64,000 nt of DNA from JACVRW01 sp963746825 (GTDB taxonomy: Bacteria; Actinomycetota; Thermoleophilia; Solirubrobacterales; Thermoleophilaceae), in contig CAVVCU010000007.1 in the NCBI GenBank assembly GCA_963746825.1, positions 186,001-250,000 on the forward strand, read 5' to 3'. Both the position numbers and the translations under genes were made by a program. Below, in pieces: positions 1 through 7,889 of the stretch. A model generated the notes under the pieces. It did not search any database and was not told where the DNA came from. It saw nothing but the letters and a program-made list of their open reading frames with translations. How positions within the stretch are numbered: position 1 is the first letter of the stretch; each line of letters opens with the position of its first letter.

Positions 1-215
1 AACGCCCGGCCGAAGACGAGCTGGCCGGGCTCGACGCCTACGGGATGGCGGCCACGCTCGACGTGGCTCTCGACGCCAAGCAGATGCTGTTGGAGCTGCG
101 CTCGGAGAACGCTCGCCTCGAGCAGCTCGAGGGGCTGTTCGCCGAAGCGCTCAGCCGGATCCGCCATGCCGAGCGCGCGGCCGAGCGCGCCCAGGGCAAC
201 GGCAGCGTTCGCTAG
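1..215 (+). CDS. C-terminal fragment of a coiled-coil protein (partial at window edge)
   Basis: The reading frame enters from the left edge (first full codon at base 3) and ends at TAG 213-215, giving about 70 visible residues. The fragment is rich in Glu, Ala, Leu and Arg, with heptad-like Leu spacing (LLELRSENARLEQLEG), so it probably forms an amphipathic helix or coiled coil. No catalytic motif is visible and I do not recognise the family. The upstream part lies outside the window, so function cannot be inferred. Confidence 0.55.
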   Translation, partial: RPAEDELAGLDAYGMAATLDVALDAKQMLLELRSENARLEQLEGLFAEALSRIRHAERAAERAQGNGSVR

Positions 216-235
216 GCGATCGACGGCCTGGGCGG

Positions 236-583
236 CTACTCGTCGACCACCTGCTCGAAGCCGCCCCAGAACATCCGTGAACCGTCAAAGGGCATATCCA
301 TGTCCATCATCTCGGCGTCCTGGCTCATCTTCTCGTTAGCCGCGTCGCGGGTGGCCTTGTCCGGGTACTCCACCCAGCTGAAGATCGGCGTCTCGTCGTC
401 CTTGGCCTGGACCGCCCGGTAGAAGTCGGTGACCTCTCCCTTGGGCAGGTCGTCGCCCCAGCACTCGATCACGCGGGTGGCGCCGAGGTCCTTGAAGAAC
501 TTCGCCGCCTCACGCGCATGCTCGACGTACACCTCCTTGCTGGCGGTCGGGACGGCCGCCACGAAACCTTCGATATATGGCAC
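236..583 (-). CDS. DUF1428 (YbaA-like) family protein
   Basis: The product is 115 residues, close to the usual length of the DUF1428/YbaA family, a small alpha+beta barrel-like fold of unknown role. Family features visible are the N-terminal VPYIEGFVAAVP, the central GATRVIECWGDDLP and the C-terminal MPFDGSRMFWGGFE. The start is taken as GTG at 583 because a GAGGAG ribosome-binding site lies just upstream and family similarity begins there; the open frame continues further but reads into the decayed gene behind it. It is monocistronic on this evidence. The family assignment is firm; the function is unknown. Confidence 0.88.
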   Translation of the reverse strand: MPYIEGFVAAVPTASKEVYVEHAREAAKFFKDLGATRVIECWGDDLPKGEVTDFYRAVQAKDDETPIFSWVEYPDKATRDAANEKMSQDAEMMDMDMPFDGSRMFWGGFEQVVDE

Positions 584-612
584 TGAGATCTCCTCGTCGG
601 GTGCCCCGCAGG

Positions 613-1087
613 CTACCCGGGCACGGCGACCGCAGATCGGAGGGGCCGGCCTTGCGACCGGCCCCTCCTTGTCTGCGCCCTCGGAGAGAGGAGGAGACGA
701 CTCAACGAGGAACTGAGAGCGTTCGGCAGTTCGGTCACCTGCGCGAACGCCTCCGGATCCGCATGGAACCCGAAGTGCAAACGGTCTCGATACCCGAAGA
801 TGCCGATGGCGAGGGCGTGCCCCTCGGCCATCGGGACCACGGGATGGGCTTCGATCAGCTCGGCGCCCAGCATGTACAGCGGGACGTCGGGACCGGGGAT
901 GTTCGAGATCGTCAGGTTGTAGGCGCGCGGGCTCGCGATCGCACGGGCGGCCACGCCCCGAAGGGCGTTCGGGCCGCTGTGAGGCGGCCGGCACCCGCAA
1001 CGTCGCGCTCCACGCCACGTGCATGTGGGCCGAGGCGGTCTCGACCCGCAGGAAGGACCCGTCGATCGCTGACAGCCGCTCGGTCAC
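613..1087 (-). pseudogene. Remnant of a wax ester synthase/diacylglycerol acyltransferase (WS/DGAT)
   Basis: Two pieces of one family are present in different frames. The first (about 1087-1000) reads MTERLSAIDGSFLRVE...HMHV, the characteristic WS/DGAT N-terminus. The second (about 990-690) reads NLTISNIPGPDVPLYMLGAE followed by PVVPMAEGHALAIG and YRDRLHFGFHADPEAF, the conserved C-terminal DUF1298 region. About 300 residues of the roughly 450-residue family length are missing, including the HHxxxDG active site, and the join is out of frame. The enzyme would have made storage wax esters or triacylglycerol from acyl-CoA. This is a large internal deletion, so unlike the other frame breaks here it is not explained by a one-base error. 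A chimeric assembly join is an alternative. Confidence 0.7.
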
Positions 1088-1177
1088 TCCTCCAGGATCG
1101 GCCAAGGGGGCCGGGCGGTCATTCGACGCACGTCGGAAATCTCACCGCCCGTAATCGACACGAGGTCGAGCGGATTG

Positions 1178-2701
1178 TTATCGCACGACGGTCGCGGCGC
1201 CGCCGCGCCGCGGGTCGCCCCCGCCGCTCAGCTCGCCCGTCTGGAGGTTGCGCGCGACGGCCTGCACGCCGCCGAAGAAGAGGTTCTGCTCGGCCCAGCG
1301 GCGGACCGTCCACTCGGAACGCTCGAGGCGATTGAGCGCGTCCTCGTCGATCCCCGGCTCGGCATCCACCTCGCGGCCCTCGACGTGGATTCGCTCGCGC
1401 GAGACCGCCTCCTGGGCGGGCAGGCCGTCGTCCACCACGCCCATGATCGTCTGGAGGATGGCCGAGCGGATGCGGTTCGACCCCGCGCTGCCCAGCGCGA
1501 CCTCCGGGCGCCCGTCGCGCAGCACCACCGTCGGCGCCATCATGCTCGGAACCCGGGCACCCGGCTCGTGGAGGTGGTATCCGAGCGGGTTCAGGTCCTC
1601 CTCGCCGAGCATGTTGTTGAGGTGCACCCCCGTGCCGGGCACCACCACCCCCGAGCCCGAGCCGTTGGAGCAGGTGACAGAGGCGCAGGCGCCCTCGGCG
1701 TCCATCACCGCGATGTGCGTGGTATTCCCGAGTTGAGAGCGCACCTCCGTGGCCACCTTGTCCAGCGCGTCCTTGGCCAGGAAGCGCTCGAGGTAGCCCT
1801 CGGTGGCGAGCCCGGCGAGGAACTCCTCGTCGCGCGCGCGGTTGGTGGACGCCATCACCTCGGCGATCGCCGCCGAGTCGTGCGGGCCGTCGAGGCGCTC
1901 GAGGATCCCCAGCGCGTCGGCGATCAGGATCCCGCCCGAGGACGGGGGCGGGTTGGTGAGCACCTCGCGGCCGCGGTAGCTCACGCGTGCCGGCTCGCGC
2001 TCGATCACCTCGTAGGCGGCGAGGTCATCGCGCGTGACCAGGCCGCCGCGCCCGAGCACCCAGTCGCTGCACGCGTCCGCCACGTCGCCGGAAAAGAGGA
2101 ATCCCGGCCCCTCGGCACCGAGGCGCTCGAGCAGGTCGCCCAGCTCGGCGAAGCGGAAGCGCTCTCCCTCCCGGAGCAGCCGCCCGCCGGGCGCGTAGAG
2201 CGCCGCGCACTCGGGGGTCGATCTCAGGATCGGCTCGAGCACGGTGAAGAGGAAGGCCTGCATGGGCACCACGTCGATCCCCTCGCGGGCGGCCCGGCAG
2301 GGGCGCTCGGCGAGATCGGCGAGCGAGAGCGAGCCGAAGCGCTCGAGCGCCTGGGTCATGCCCAGCGTGGTGCCGTAGGCGCCGCACGACGAGGGGCCGA
2401 CGTTGAAGCGCTGGACCGCGTCATCGGAGAAGCGGATGTCGATCGGCGTGAGCGCGCTGGGCTCCAGGTCGTCGAGCCCCCGCCCCGGAGCGGCCACGAA
2501 GAAGTCGAGCAGATGGTCCTCGCCGCCCGCCGTGTGGACGAGCATGAAGCCGCCCGCACCGGGCCCCGTGAGCGGGGACTCGGCCACGAAGGACATGAGC
2601 ACGCAGGCAACCGCCGCGTCGACCGCGTTGCCGCCCTCGCGCAGCACATCGGCTCCCGCTTGCGCGGTCAGCGGATGGCCGGCTGCGACCACCCCTTTCA
2701 C
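1178..2701 (-). CDS. ggt: Gamma-glutamyltransferase family protein
   Basis: This 507-residue N-terminal-nucleophile hydrolase would cleave gamma-glutamyl bonds of glutathione-like or other gamma-glutamyl compounds. The protein has the family start AAGHPLTAQAGADVLREGGNAVDAAVA and LTGPGAGGFMLVH. The autoprocessing site GNTTHIAV is at residues 325-332, with T327 as predicted nucleophile of the small subunit. SNGSGSGV and NNMLGEEDLNP then line the active site. No signal peptide is evident at the chosen GTG start, so a cytoplasmic location is likely unless the start is wrong. TAGGCT lies 7 nt upstream of that GTG, supporting a leaderless start. It follows ftsZ on the same strand but has its own promoter. 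Confidence 0.9.
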   Translation of the reverse strand: MKGVVAAGHPLTAQAGADVLREGGNAVDAAVACVLMSFVAESPLTGPGAGGFMLVHTAGGEDHLLDFFVAAPGRGLDDLEPSALTPIDIRFSDDAVQRFNVGPSSCGAYGTTLGMTQALERFGSLSLADLAERPCRAAREGIDVVPMQAFLFTVLEPILRSTPECAALYAPGGRLLREGERFRFAELGDLLERLGAEGPGFLFSGDVADACSDWVLGRGGLVTRDDLAAYEVIEREPARVSYRGREVLTNPPPSSGGILIADALGILERLDGPHDSAAIAEVMASTNRARDEEFLAGLATEGYLERFLAKDALDKVATEVRSQLGNTTHIAVMDAEGACASVTCSNGSGSGVVVPGTGVHLNNMLGEEDLNPLGYHLHEPGARVPSMMAPTVVLRDGRPEVALGSAGSNRIRSAILQTIMGVVDDGLPAQEAVSRERIHVEGREVDAEPGIDEDALNRLERSEWTVRRWAEQNLFFGGVQAVARNLQTGELSGGGDPRRGGAATVVR

Positions 2702-2708
2702 GAGAGCG

Positions 2709-2714
2709 AGCCTA
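2709..2714 (-). promoter_or_regulatory. Predicted -10 box of the gamma-glutamyltransferase gene (leaderless)
   Basis: On the minus strand TAGGCT is followed by 7 nt and then the GTG start at 2701. The box sits between the ftsZ stop codon and the next start. The same hexamer and spacing precede the thiolase gene at 28084. Confidence 0.45.
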
Positions 2715-3941
2715 TTAGCGGGGGATGAACTCCGGCACGTCCACGTCCGCGAGCGTTCCCGCCCCGGCGCGTTCGCGCTGGTATCCGCGCCGCACGCGCG
2801 GCTCGGCGTCGGCGGGGATGCGCGACGGGCGCGTGTCCTCGCGCGGGGCCGCCCGGTAGACCGGGCGGTCGCCGTAGCCGGTGGCCACCACCGTCACCCA
2901 CACCTGGTCCTCGAGGTTCTCGTCGACCATGGCGCCGAAGATGATGTTGGCCTCCGGGTGGGCCGCCTCGGCCACCGCCTTGGCCGCCTCGTTGACCTCC
3001 CACAGCGAGAGGTCGCGGCCGCCGGTGACCGACAGCAGGATGGATCGGGCGCCTTCCAGAGACGTCTCCAGCAGCGGCGACTCGATCGCGTGCTCGACCG
3101 CGTCCATCGCCCGGTGCTCGCCCGTCCCCATGCCGATCCCCAGCAGCGCCTGGCCGGCCTCGGCCATGATCGTGCGGACGTCGGCGAAGTCGAGGTTGAT
3201 CAGGCCCGGGAGCGTGATCAGGTCGGAGATGCCCTGCACGCCCTGGCGCAGCACGTCGTCGGCCACGCGGAACGCCTCGACCATCGAGGTCGACTTGTCG
3301 AGCACGGTGAGCAGGCGCGCGTTGGGGATGACGATGAGCGTGTCGACCTCGCGGGCCAGCTCGTCGACGCCGCGGTCGGCCTGCTCGCTGCGCCGGGCTC
3401 CCTCGAAGGAGAAGGGCTTGGTGACGATGCCGACGGTGAGCGCGCCGATCTCGCGGGCGATGCGGGCCACAACGGGCGCGGCGCCCGTGCCCGTGCCGCC
3501 GCCTGAGCCGGCGGCCACGAAGACCATGTCGGAGCCCTTGAGCAGGCTCTTGAGGTGGTCGTAGTCCTCGAGCGCGGCGGCGCGGCCCAGATCGGGATTG
3601 GATCCCGAGCCCAGCCCGCGGGTGATCTCGCCGCCGATGTGCACGCGGTTGTTGGCCGAGGACTGCTCGAGCGACTGCATGTCGGTGTTCACCGCCATGA
3701 ACTCGACGCCGGCGATCTCGGCCTCGATCATGCGGTTGACGGCGTTCACGCCGGCGCCGCCCACGCCGACCACGACCAGCTTGGGCTCGGTCATGCGCCC
3801 GGCGGAGGGCATCCCGTAGTGAGGCGCCTCGGGCATGAACTCGGGCTCGCGCGGAGCGGCCGGCTCGGGGCTCTTGTCGAGGATGTTCTCGGGGATGTCG
3901 GCGGAGAACACCGAGCGCAGGCGCTCCTCGGGCGAGGGCAC
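2715..3941 (-). CDS. ftsZ: Cell division protein FtsZ
   Basis: FtsZ is the tubulin-like GTPase that polymerises into the division ring. From the GTG at 3941 the product has 408 residues. It shows the N-terminal nucleotide fold KLVVVGVGGAGVNAV, the tubulin signature GGGTGTG at about residues 147-153, the T7 loop NLDFADV that activates GTP hydrolysis in the next subunit, and a C-terminal acidic tail ending DVDVPEFIPR that would bind membrane anchors. About 50 residues precede the core fold. The frame stays open upstream of 3941 with a plausible charged linker (SRYEGVPSPEERLR), so the true protein probably starts near 4186-4210 after a frame break. It follows parA closely. Confidence 0.95.
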   Translation of the reverse strand: MPSPEERLRSVFSADIPENILDKSPEPAAPREPEFMPEAPHYGMPSAGRMTEPKLVVVGVGGAGVNAVNRMIEAEIAGVEFMAVNTDMQSLEQSSANNRVHIGGEITRGLGSGSNPDLGRAAALEDYDHLKSLLKGSDMVFVAAGSGGGTGTGAAPVVARIAREIGALTVGIVTKPFSFEGARRSEQADRGVDELAREVDTLIVIPNARLLTVLDKSTSMVEAFRVADDVLRQGVQGISDLITLPGLINLDFADVRTIMAEAGQALLGIGMGTGEHRAMDAVEHAIESPLLETSLEGARSILLSVTGGRDLSLWEVNEAAKAVAEAAHPEANIIFGAMVDENLEDQVWVTVVATGYGDRPVYRAAPREDTRPSRIPADAEPRVRRGYQRERAGAGTLADVDVPEFIPR

Positions 3942-4210
3942 GCCCTCGTAGCGGCTCAGGCCGCGCTCGCTATGGCTGTCCTGCTCGCGGCGGCGGGCGC
4001 GCTCCTCGGCACGCCGGGCGGCCTCGGTGGCGCGCTGGTCGAACGAGCGCTCGCCGGGGGTCTCGCGCGGCGGCTGGGGCGCCGGCTCGCGGCGGGGCGG
4101 CTCTGCCGGCGGGCGCTCCTCGCGCTTCGGCGGGCTTCGTCCTCCTCGGTCTTGCGAAACAGCTGGGCCAGGGGTCCCTCGCGCATGCTGGCGCGCTTAC
4201 CGGTTTCCAT
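3942..4210 (-). other. Frame-broken N-terminal extension of FtsZ
   Basis: A short frame starts at ATG 4210, overlapping the parA stop, or better at ATG 4186 (MREGPLAQLFRKTEEDEA). After about 4120-4138 the coding character passes to the frame of FtsZ, which reads KREERPPAEPPRREPAPQPP and then a charged helix RAEERARRREQDSHSERG directly into FtsZ. One inserted or deleted base in that GC-rich run would make a single protein with an extension of roughly 80 residues ahead of the annotated start. I infer a sequencing indel rather than a separate gene. Confidence 0.6.
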
Positions 4211-4964
4211 TGGTCAGGACCTCCTCGGCTAGCTGACGGTAGGCGTAGGCGGCCTTGCCGTCGGGGTCGTACTTGAGCACCGACATCCCCTTCACCGGGG
4301 CCTCCGCGAAGCGCACCGTCTTGTTGATGCGCGAGGCGAACACGCGATTCCCGAAGTTCTCCTCGAGGATCTCGATCGCCTCCTTGGCGTGAACCGTCCG
4401 GTTGTCGACCAGCGTCGGCAGGATGCCCTCGATCTCGATGTCGGGATTCAGCTCTTCGCGCACCATAGACAGCGTGTTCTGAAGCTGGATCAGCCCACGC
4501 ATGGACAGATACTCGCATTGCACGGGGACGATCACCTTCTGGGACGCGGTGAGAGCGTTGATCGTGAGCAGGCCCAGGCTGGGCGGCGTGTCGATGAAGA
4601 TGTAGTCGTAGTCCTCGAGGATCGGCGCGAAGGCCTTCTTCAGAGCCCGCTCGCGGCCGATCATCGTCGACATGGCGATCTCGGCCCCGGCGAGGTCGAT
4701 CGACGCGCAGGCCACGTCGACCTCGCGCTTGCGGATCACCTCGCGGATCGAGACCCCGTGCACGAGCACGTCGTACATGGACAGCTCGAGGGTGTCGGGG
4801 TCGATGCCCTGGCTCATCGTGAGGTTGCCCTGCGGATCGAGGTCCGTGCAGAGCACCCGGTGGCCGCGCTCGACAAACGCCGCGGCGAGGTTGAGGGTGG
4901 TGGTCGTCTTGGCGACACCGCCCTTCTGGTTCGTGAAGGCGATGACCTTGGCCTGGGGCTCCAT
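4197..4964 (-). CDS. parA: ParA/Soj-family chromosome partitioning ATPase
   Basis: This 255-residue deviant Walker ATPase has FTNQKGGVAKTTTT near residues 10-23 (signature Lys present), switch I DLDPQGNLT and switch II FIDTPPSLGLLTINAL. It also has the C-terminal RINKTVRFAEAPVKGMSV typical of Soj. ParA dimers bind DNA and are moved by ParB to segregate origins; no parB is seen in the window. The stop overlaps the upstream end of the frame-broken ftsZ extension, suggesting that the two are co-transcribed and that segregation and division may be co-regulated here. The start ATG at 4964 gives a normal family length. Confidence 0.9.
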   Translation of the reverse strand: MEPQAKVIAFTNQKGGVAKTTTTLNLAAAFVERGHRVLCTDLDPQGNLTMSQGIDPDTLELSMYDVLVHGVSIREVIRKREVDVACASIDLAGAEIAMSTMIGRERALKKAFAPILEDYDYIFIDTPPSLGLLTINALTASQKVIVPVQCEYLSMRGLIQLQNTLSMVREELNPDIEIEGILPTLVDNRTVHAKEAIEILEENFGNRVFASRINKTVRFAEAPVKGMSVLKYDPDGKAAYAYRQLAEEVLTNGNR

Positions 4965-5005
4965 ACGCAGTGCCTATTCGCACGCGCGGGGGCGATTCCT
5001 TCTAG

Positions 5006-7162
5006 TTAGCAGGCGGCTCGGATGAGCCCGGTCACGCAGATCGGGGGCACTCGGCCCACCCGCACGCGCGCCGCGGCGGCGTTGCGCCGGTCGGCGCGCT
5101 CGGGGGAGTCGGTGTAGACGACCGCCGTGTTGTTGGTGATGCCCGGCCTCGTCATGCGCGTGCGGATGGTGGAGGTGATGCTGCTGCCGGGCCGCAGGCG
5201 GGCTATGCGGCAGTAGAGAACGCTGCCGGTCTCGCAGCTGTTGCCCCGCACGCGGGCCGAAACCACGCTCGCGCCGGCTGAGAGGTCGTCGGTCACCACC
5301 AGCCCCTCGGCGGTGGCGTCGCCGACGTTCCTGACCGTGACCCGATAGGTCACCACCTCGCCCACGGTCACGCGGGTCCGGTCGGGGACCTTGCTCACCA
5401 CGAGGTCGGGATCCGGGCCGCCCGGGATGTGATCCGGTCCCGGCGGCGGGACCGGGATGGGAACGGGGACGAACGTGTTGGTGAACCTGCAGCGCTCGAG
5501 CGGCCGGTCGCGCGTGAGCGTGACCCTGACGCGGCCCTCGATGGCGGGAACCGCGCGTCCGTTGCAGATCACCTCCACCAGCGACCAGTTGGTCCGCGCC
5601 AGGGACGCGGGCTCGAGCTCCTGGATCACGTACGAGCCCAGGGGCAGGGCGTCGGTGTCGGAGCCCGTGGCGCGGGCCGGCTCGCCGGGCTGCTCGGTGG
5701 TCACGGACTTGCGGTAGCGGGTCTCGGGATCTCCCACGGGCCAGATCAGGAACCCCGTGGTCGTCACCCCTCCGAGCGTGACCTTGTCGATCTGGATCTC
5801 CCCGGCGCCCTCGAAGCTGTTCTCGAAGGTGCAGGTGGCTCCGGCGCCGGCGGTGAGCGTGACCTCGGCCTCCCCGGGGTCCGGCAGGACCTGACCGTTG
5901 CAGATCACGTCGTCGAGGCGCCACTCCCCGCGGCGACTCTGCGGCAGGCGCTCGTCGAGGCGATATCGGCCGGGGGGCAAATCGAGCGGGCTCGGCTGCG
6001 CGTCCACCGCCACCCCCTCCTCCTCGGTGGTGGCGGTTGCCTCGACCGCGTCGCCGCCACCCGCCGGCCTGACCGTGAAGTCGAAGCTGCCGATGCCGCC
6101 GCGGGTGAGCTTGCGCAGGAACAGCTCGCCCGGTGCGACCTCGTTCACGTAGGTGCAGACGATGCGGTCGCCCGCCGCGAGGCTGATGTCGGCCACCCCG
6201 GCGGACAGGTCGATGGCGGCGGTGCTCGCTCCCCGGGCGACGCAGCTGAGGTCGGCCAGCCGCCAGCCGGCCGGTACGAGCTCGCGCACCGTCCACGGAT
6301 CGTCGGTGGGGCCCGTGGCGGCGCGGTAGAAGGTCTGGCTCGCGGCCTTCCCGTTCTCGACCCGCAGGTTGAACAGCCCGCCCTGGTTGAAGCTCAGATT
6401 GCCGTCGAAGTTGAAGGTGTGGGTCGCCGGCTCGGCGGAGCGGATCTCCTTGCGAATCACGATCGTTCCGCTCGTGGGGGGCGGCCGCACGTAGTACGCG
6501 TAACAGAACACGTGCTCGGTCCCCTGCGGGTAGGAGATCCACTCCACGTTGTCGCCGTTCAGGTTGTCGACCGAGCAGCGCAGCGCCCCGAACCCGAACT
6601 CGCCGGGGAACTGCTGGTTGAGGATCGGGTCGGCGACCGTGCCGCCCTGGATCCACAGCGAGTTGGAGCGCGCCGCGCGCTCGGCCTGAGCGGGGGTCAG
6701 CTCGACCGTGACCGCACCGTCGATGGACTGGCCGGTGGGCCGGCCCGCGTAGTCGAGCAGCGGCACCTGAGGCTGCGTGACGATGTTGGTGGCGTAGGGC
6801 GACGTGACGATCGACAGCGAGCCCCACGGGCCCGAGACGGCCCGCGTGCGGTAGCCCGTGCCGAGCGTGAACCGCCAGTCGGACAGCGGCACACAGTTGG
6901 GCTGGTCGGCGCTCTCGATGGCCGGGTCGATCGGCTGGCCGGCCCGATAGGCGGTGTCGGCGCCCAGGTCCCTGAGGCTCTCCTGGATGTCGTTGCGCGC
7001 CCGGTTGGCCGTGATGTCGGTGTAGGTCGGACACTCCCGCGCGACATAGGTCACGAAGCGGTCGGTGCCCCTGCCGTTGGCCACCTGAGCGAACGCCGGC
7101 GGCGCAGCCAGCAGCCCGGCCAAGAGCGAAAGCACCACGGCGATCCTTGCCGATCCCCTCAC
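5006..7162 (-). CDS. Secreted multidomain surface protein with prealbumin-like repeats and a DUF11 domain
   Basis: This 718-residue exported protein starts at GTG 7162 with a clear signal peptide (LSLLAGLLAAPPAFAQ). The middle carries three consecutive prealbumin/SpaA-like beta domains. Each ends in a conserved Cys-aromatic strand (CTYVNE, CTFENSFE, CRFTNTFV) about 100-130 residues apart and each has an internal Cys that could pair with it. The C-terminal ~110 residues match the DUF11 cell-surface repeat (VVSKVPDRTRVTVGEVVTYRV, NVGDATAEGLVVTDDL). There is no LPXTG signal or C-terminal membrane segment, so it is probably released or non-covalently wall-bound. It lies upstream of parA-ftsZ on the same strand with a 41-bp gap. 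A structural or adhesive role is inferred; no enzyme motif is visible. Confidence 0.8.
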   Translation of the reverse strand: MRGSARIAVVLSLLAGLLAAPPAFAQVANGRGTDRFVTYVARECPTYTDITANRARNDIQESLRDLGADTAYRAGQPIDPAIESADQPNCVPLSDWRFTLGTGYRTRAVSGPWGSLSIVTSPYATNIVTQPQVPLLDYAGRPTGQSIDGAVTVELTPAQAERAARSNSLWIQGGTVADPILNQQFPGEFGFGALRCSVDNLNGDNVEWISYPQGTEHVFCYAYYVRPPPTSGTIVIRKEIRSAEPATHTFNFDGNLSFNQGGLFNLRVENGKAASQTFYRAATGPTDDPWTVRELVPAGWRLADLSCVARGASTAAIDLSAGVADISLAAGDRIVCTYVNEVAPGELFLRKLTRGGIGSFDFTVRPAGGGDAVEATATTEEEGVAVDAQPSPLDLPPGRYRLDERLPQSRRGEWRLDDVICNGQVLPDPGEAEVTLTAGAGATCTFENSFEGAGEIQIDKVTLGGVTTTGFLIWPVGDPETRYRKSVTTEQPGEPARATGSDTDALPLGSYVIQELEPASLARTNWSLVEVICNGRAVPAIEGRVRVTLTRDRPLERCRFTNTFVPVPIPVPPPGPDHIPGGPDPDLVVSKVPDRTRVTVGEVVTYRVTVRNVGDATAEGLVVTDDLSAGASVVSARVRGNSCETGSVLYCRIARLRPGSSITSTIRTRMTRPGITNNTAVVYTDSPERADRRNAAAARVRVGRVPPICVTGLIRAAC

Positions 7163-7173
7163 GACCGGGCAGC

Positions 7174-7827
7174 CTACCGCCCCGGCGTGACGAGACCGGC
7201 CTCGAAGGCCGAGATCACCGCCTGCACCCGGTCGCGCGCGCCCAGTTTGGCCAGGATCCGCTTCACGTGAGTCTTGACCGTGGCCTCGCTCAGCACGAGC
7301 CGGGCCGCGATCTCGGCGTTGGAAAGGCCGCGAGCCATCAGCCCGAGCACCTCGCGCTCGCGCGGGGTCAGCTCGTCGAGCTCCGCCGCCGCGGCGCTGG
7401 GCGGCGCGCTGCGCGCGAACCGCTCGATCAGCCGTTTGGTCACCGACGGAGCGATGAGTGCGTCCCCCTCGGCCACCACCTGCACGGCCTCGATCAGGCC
7501 CTCGGGAGACACGTCCTTGAGCAGGAAGCCCGACGCCCCCGCGTGGAGCGCCTCGTAGACGTATTCGTCGAGATCGAACGTGGTCAGCATCAGCACGGCC
7601 GCCGACGCGTTGTCGGCCAGCACCCGCCGCGTGGCCTCGAGCCCGTCCATCCCGGGCATCTGGATGTCCATGAGCACCACGTCGGGGCTTCGCCGGCGGG
7701 CCAGGTCGACGGCGTCGAGGCCGTCGCGCGCCTCGCCCACGACCTTGATCTCGGGCCGGGACTCGAGGATGGCCCGAAAACCGGCGCGCACGAGCGCCTG
7801 GTCGTCGGCGATGAGTACGGAGACCAT
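7174..7827 (-). CDS. NarL/LuxR-family response regulator
   Basis: The 217-residue product has an N-terminal receiver domain (VLIADDQALVRAGF; phosphoacceptor D54 in VLMDIQMPGMDG; switch residues in MLTTFD and LLKDVSPEGL). A C-terminal LuxR helix-turn-helix follows (LTPREREVLGLMARGLSNAEIA). It would bind DNA as a phosphorylated dimer. It is divergent from the histidine kinase gene at 7890 with 62 bp between them, the usual arrangement for a cognate pair. A CCCTCAGGG palindrome lies in that gap and recurs upstream of the membrane protein gene at 9676. Confidence 0.93.
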   Translation of the reverse strand: MVSVLIADDQALVRAGFRAILESRPEIKVVGEARDGLDAVDLARRRSPDVVLMDIQMPGMDGLEATRRVLADNASAAVLMLTTFDLDEYVYEALHAGASGFLLKDVSPEGLIEAVQVVAEGDALIAPSVTKRLIERFARSAPPSAAAAELDELTPREREVLGLMARGLSNAEIAARLVLSEATVKTHVKRILAKLGARDRVQAVISAFEAGLVTPGR

Positions 7828-7843
7828 TCGTTGGTCACATCAT

Positions 7844-7852
7844 CCCTCAGGG
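7844..7852. promoter_or_regulatory. Candidate response-regulator operator, CCCT-C-AGGG
   Basis: A 9-bp interrupted palindrome sits in the divergent gap of the response regulator/kinase pair, within CATCCCTCAGGGTGATG. It ends 38 nt before the kinase start codon. A TACCAT -10-like box (7878-7883) lies 6 nt before that ATG, so the site would cover the -35 region. Confidence 0.5.
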
Positions 7853-7889
7853 TGATGCTCGCGCCGGTGGCCGGGCCTACCATGGGCGC

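Noticed and set aside
1175..2728. Long plus-strand open frame antisense to the gamma-glutamyltransferase gene
   Set aside because: It is an antisense shadow of a clear enzyme. Its translation is His/Arg/Ala-rich with no domain pattern, as expected from a GC-rich genome where antisense stops are rare.
3956..4210. Separate 84-residue basic gene between parA and ftsZ
   Set aside because: Its first third looks like the start of FtsZ and its remainder becomes Arg/Ser/Pro nonsense just where the FtsZ frame becomes coding-like, so it is better read as a frame-broken FtsZ N-terminus.
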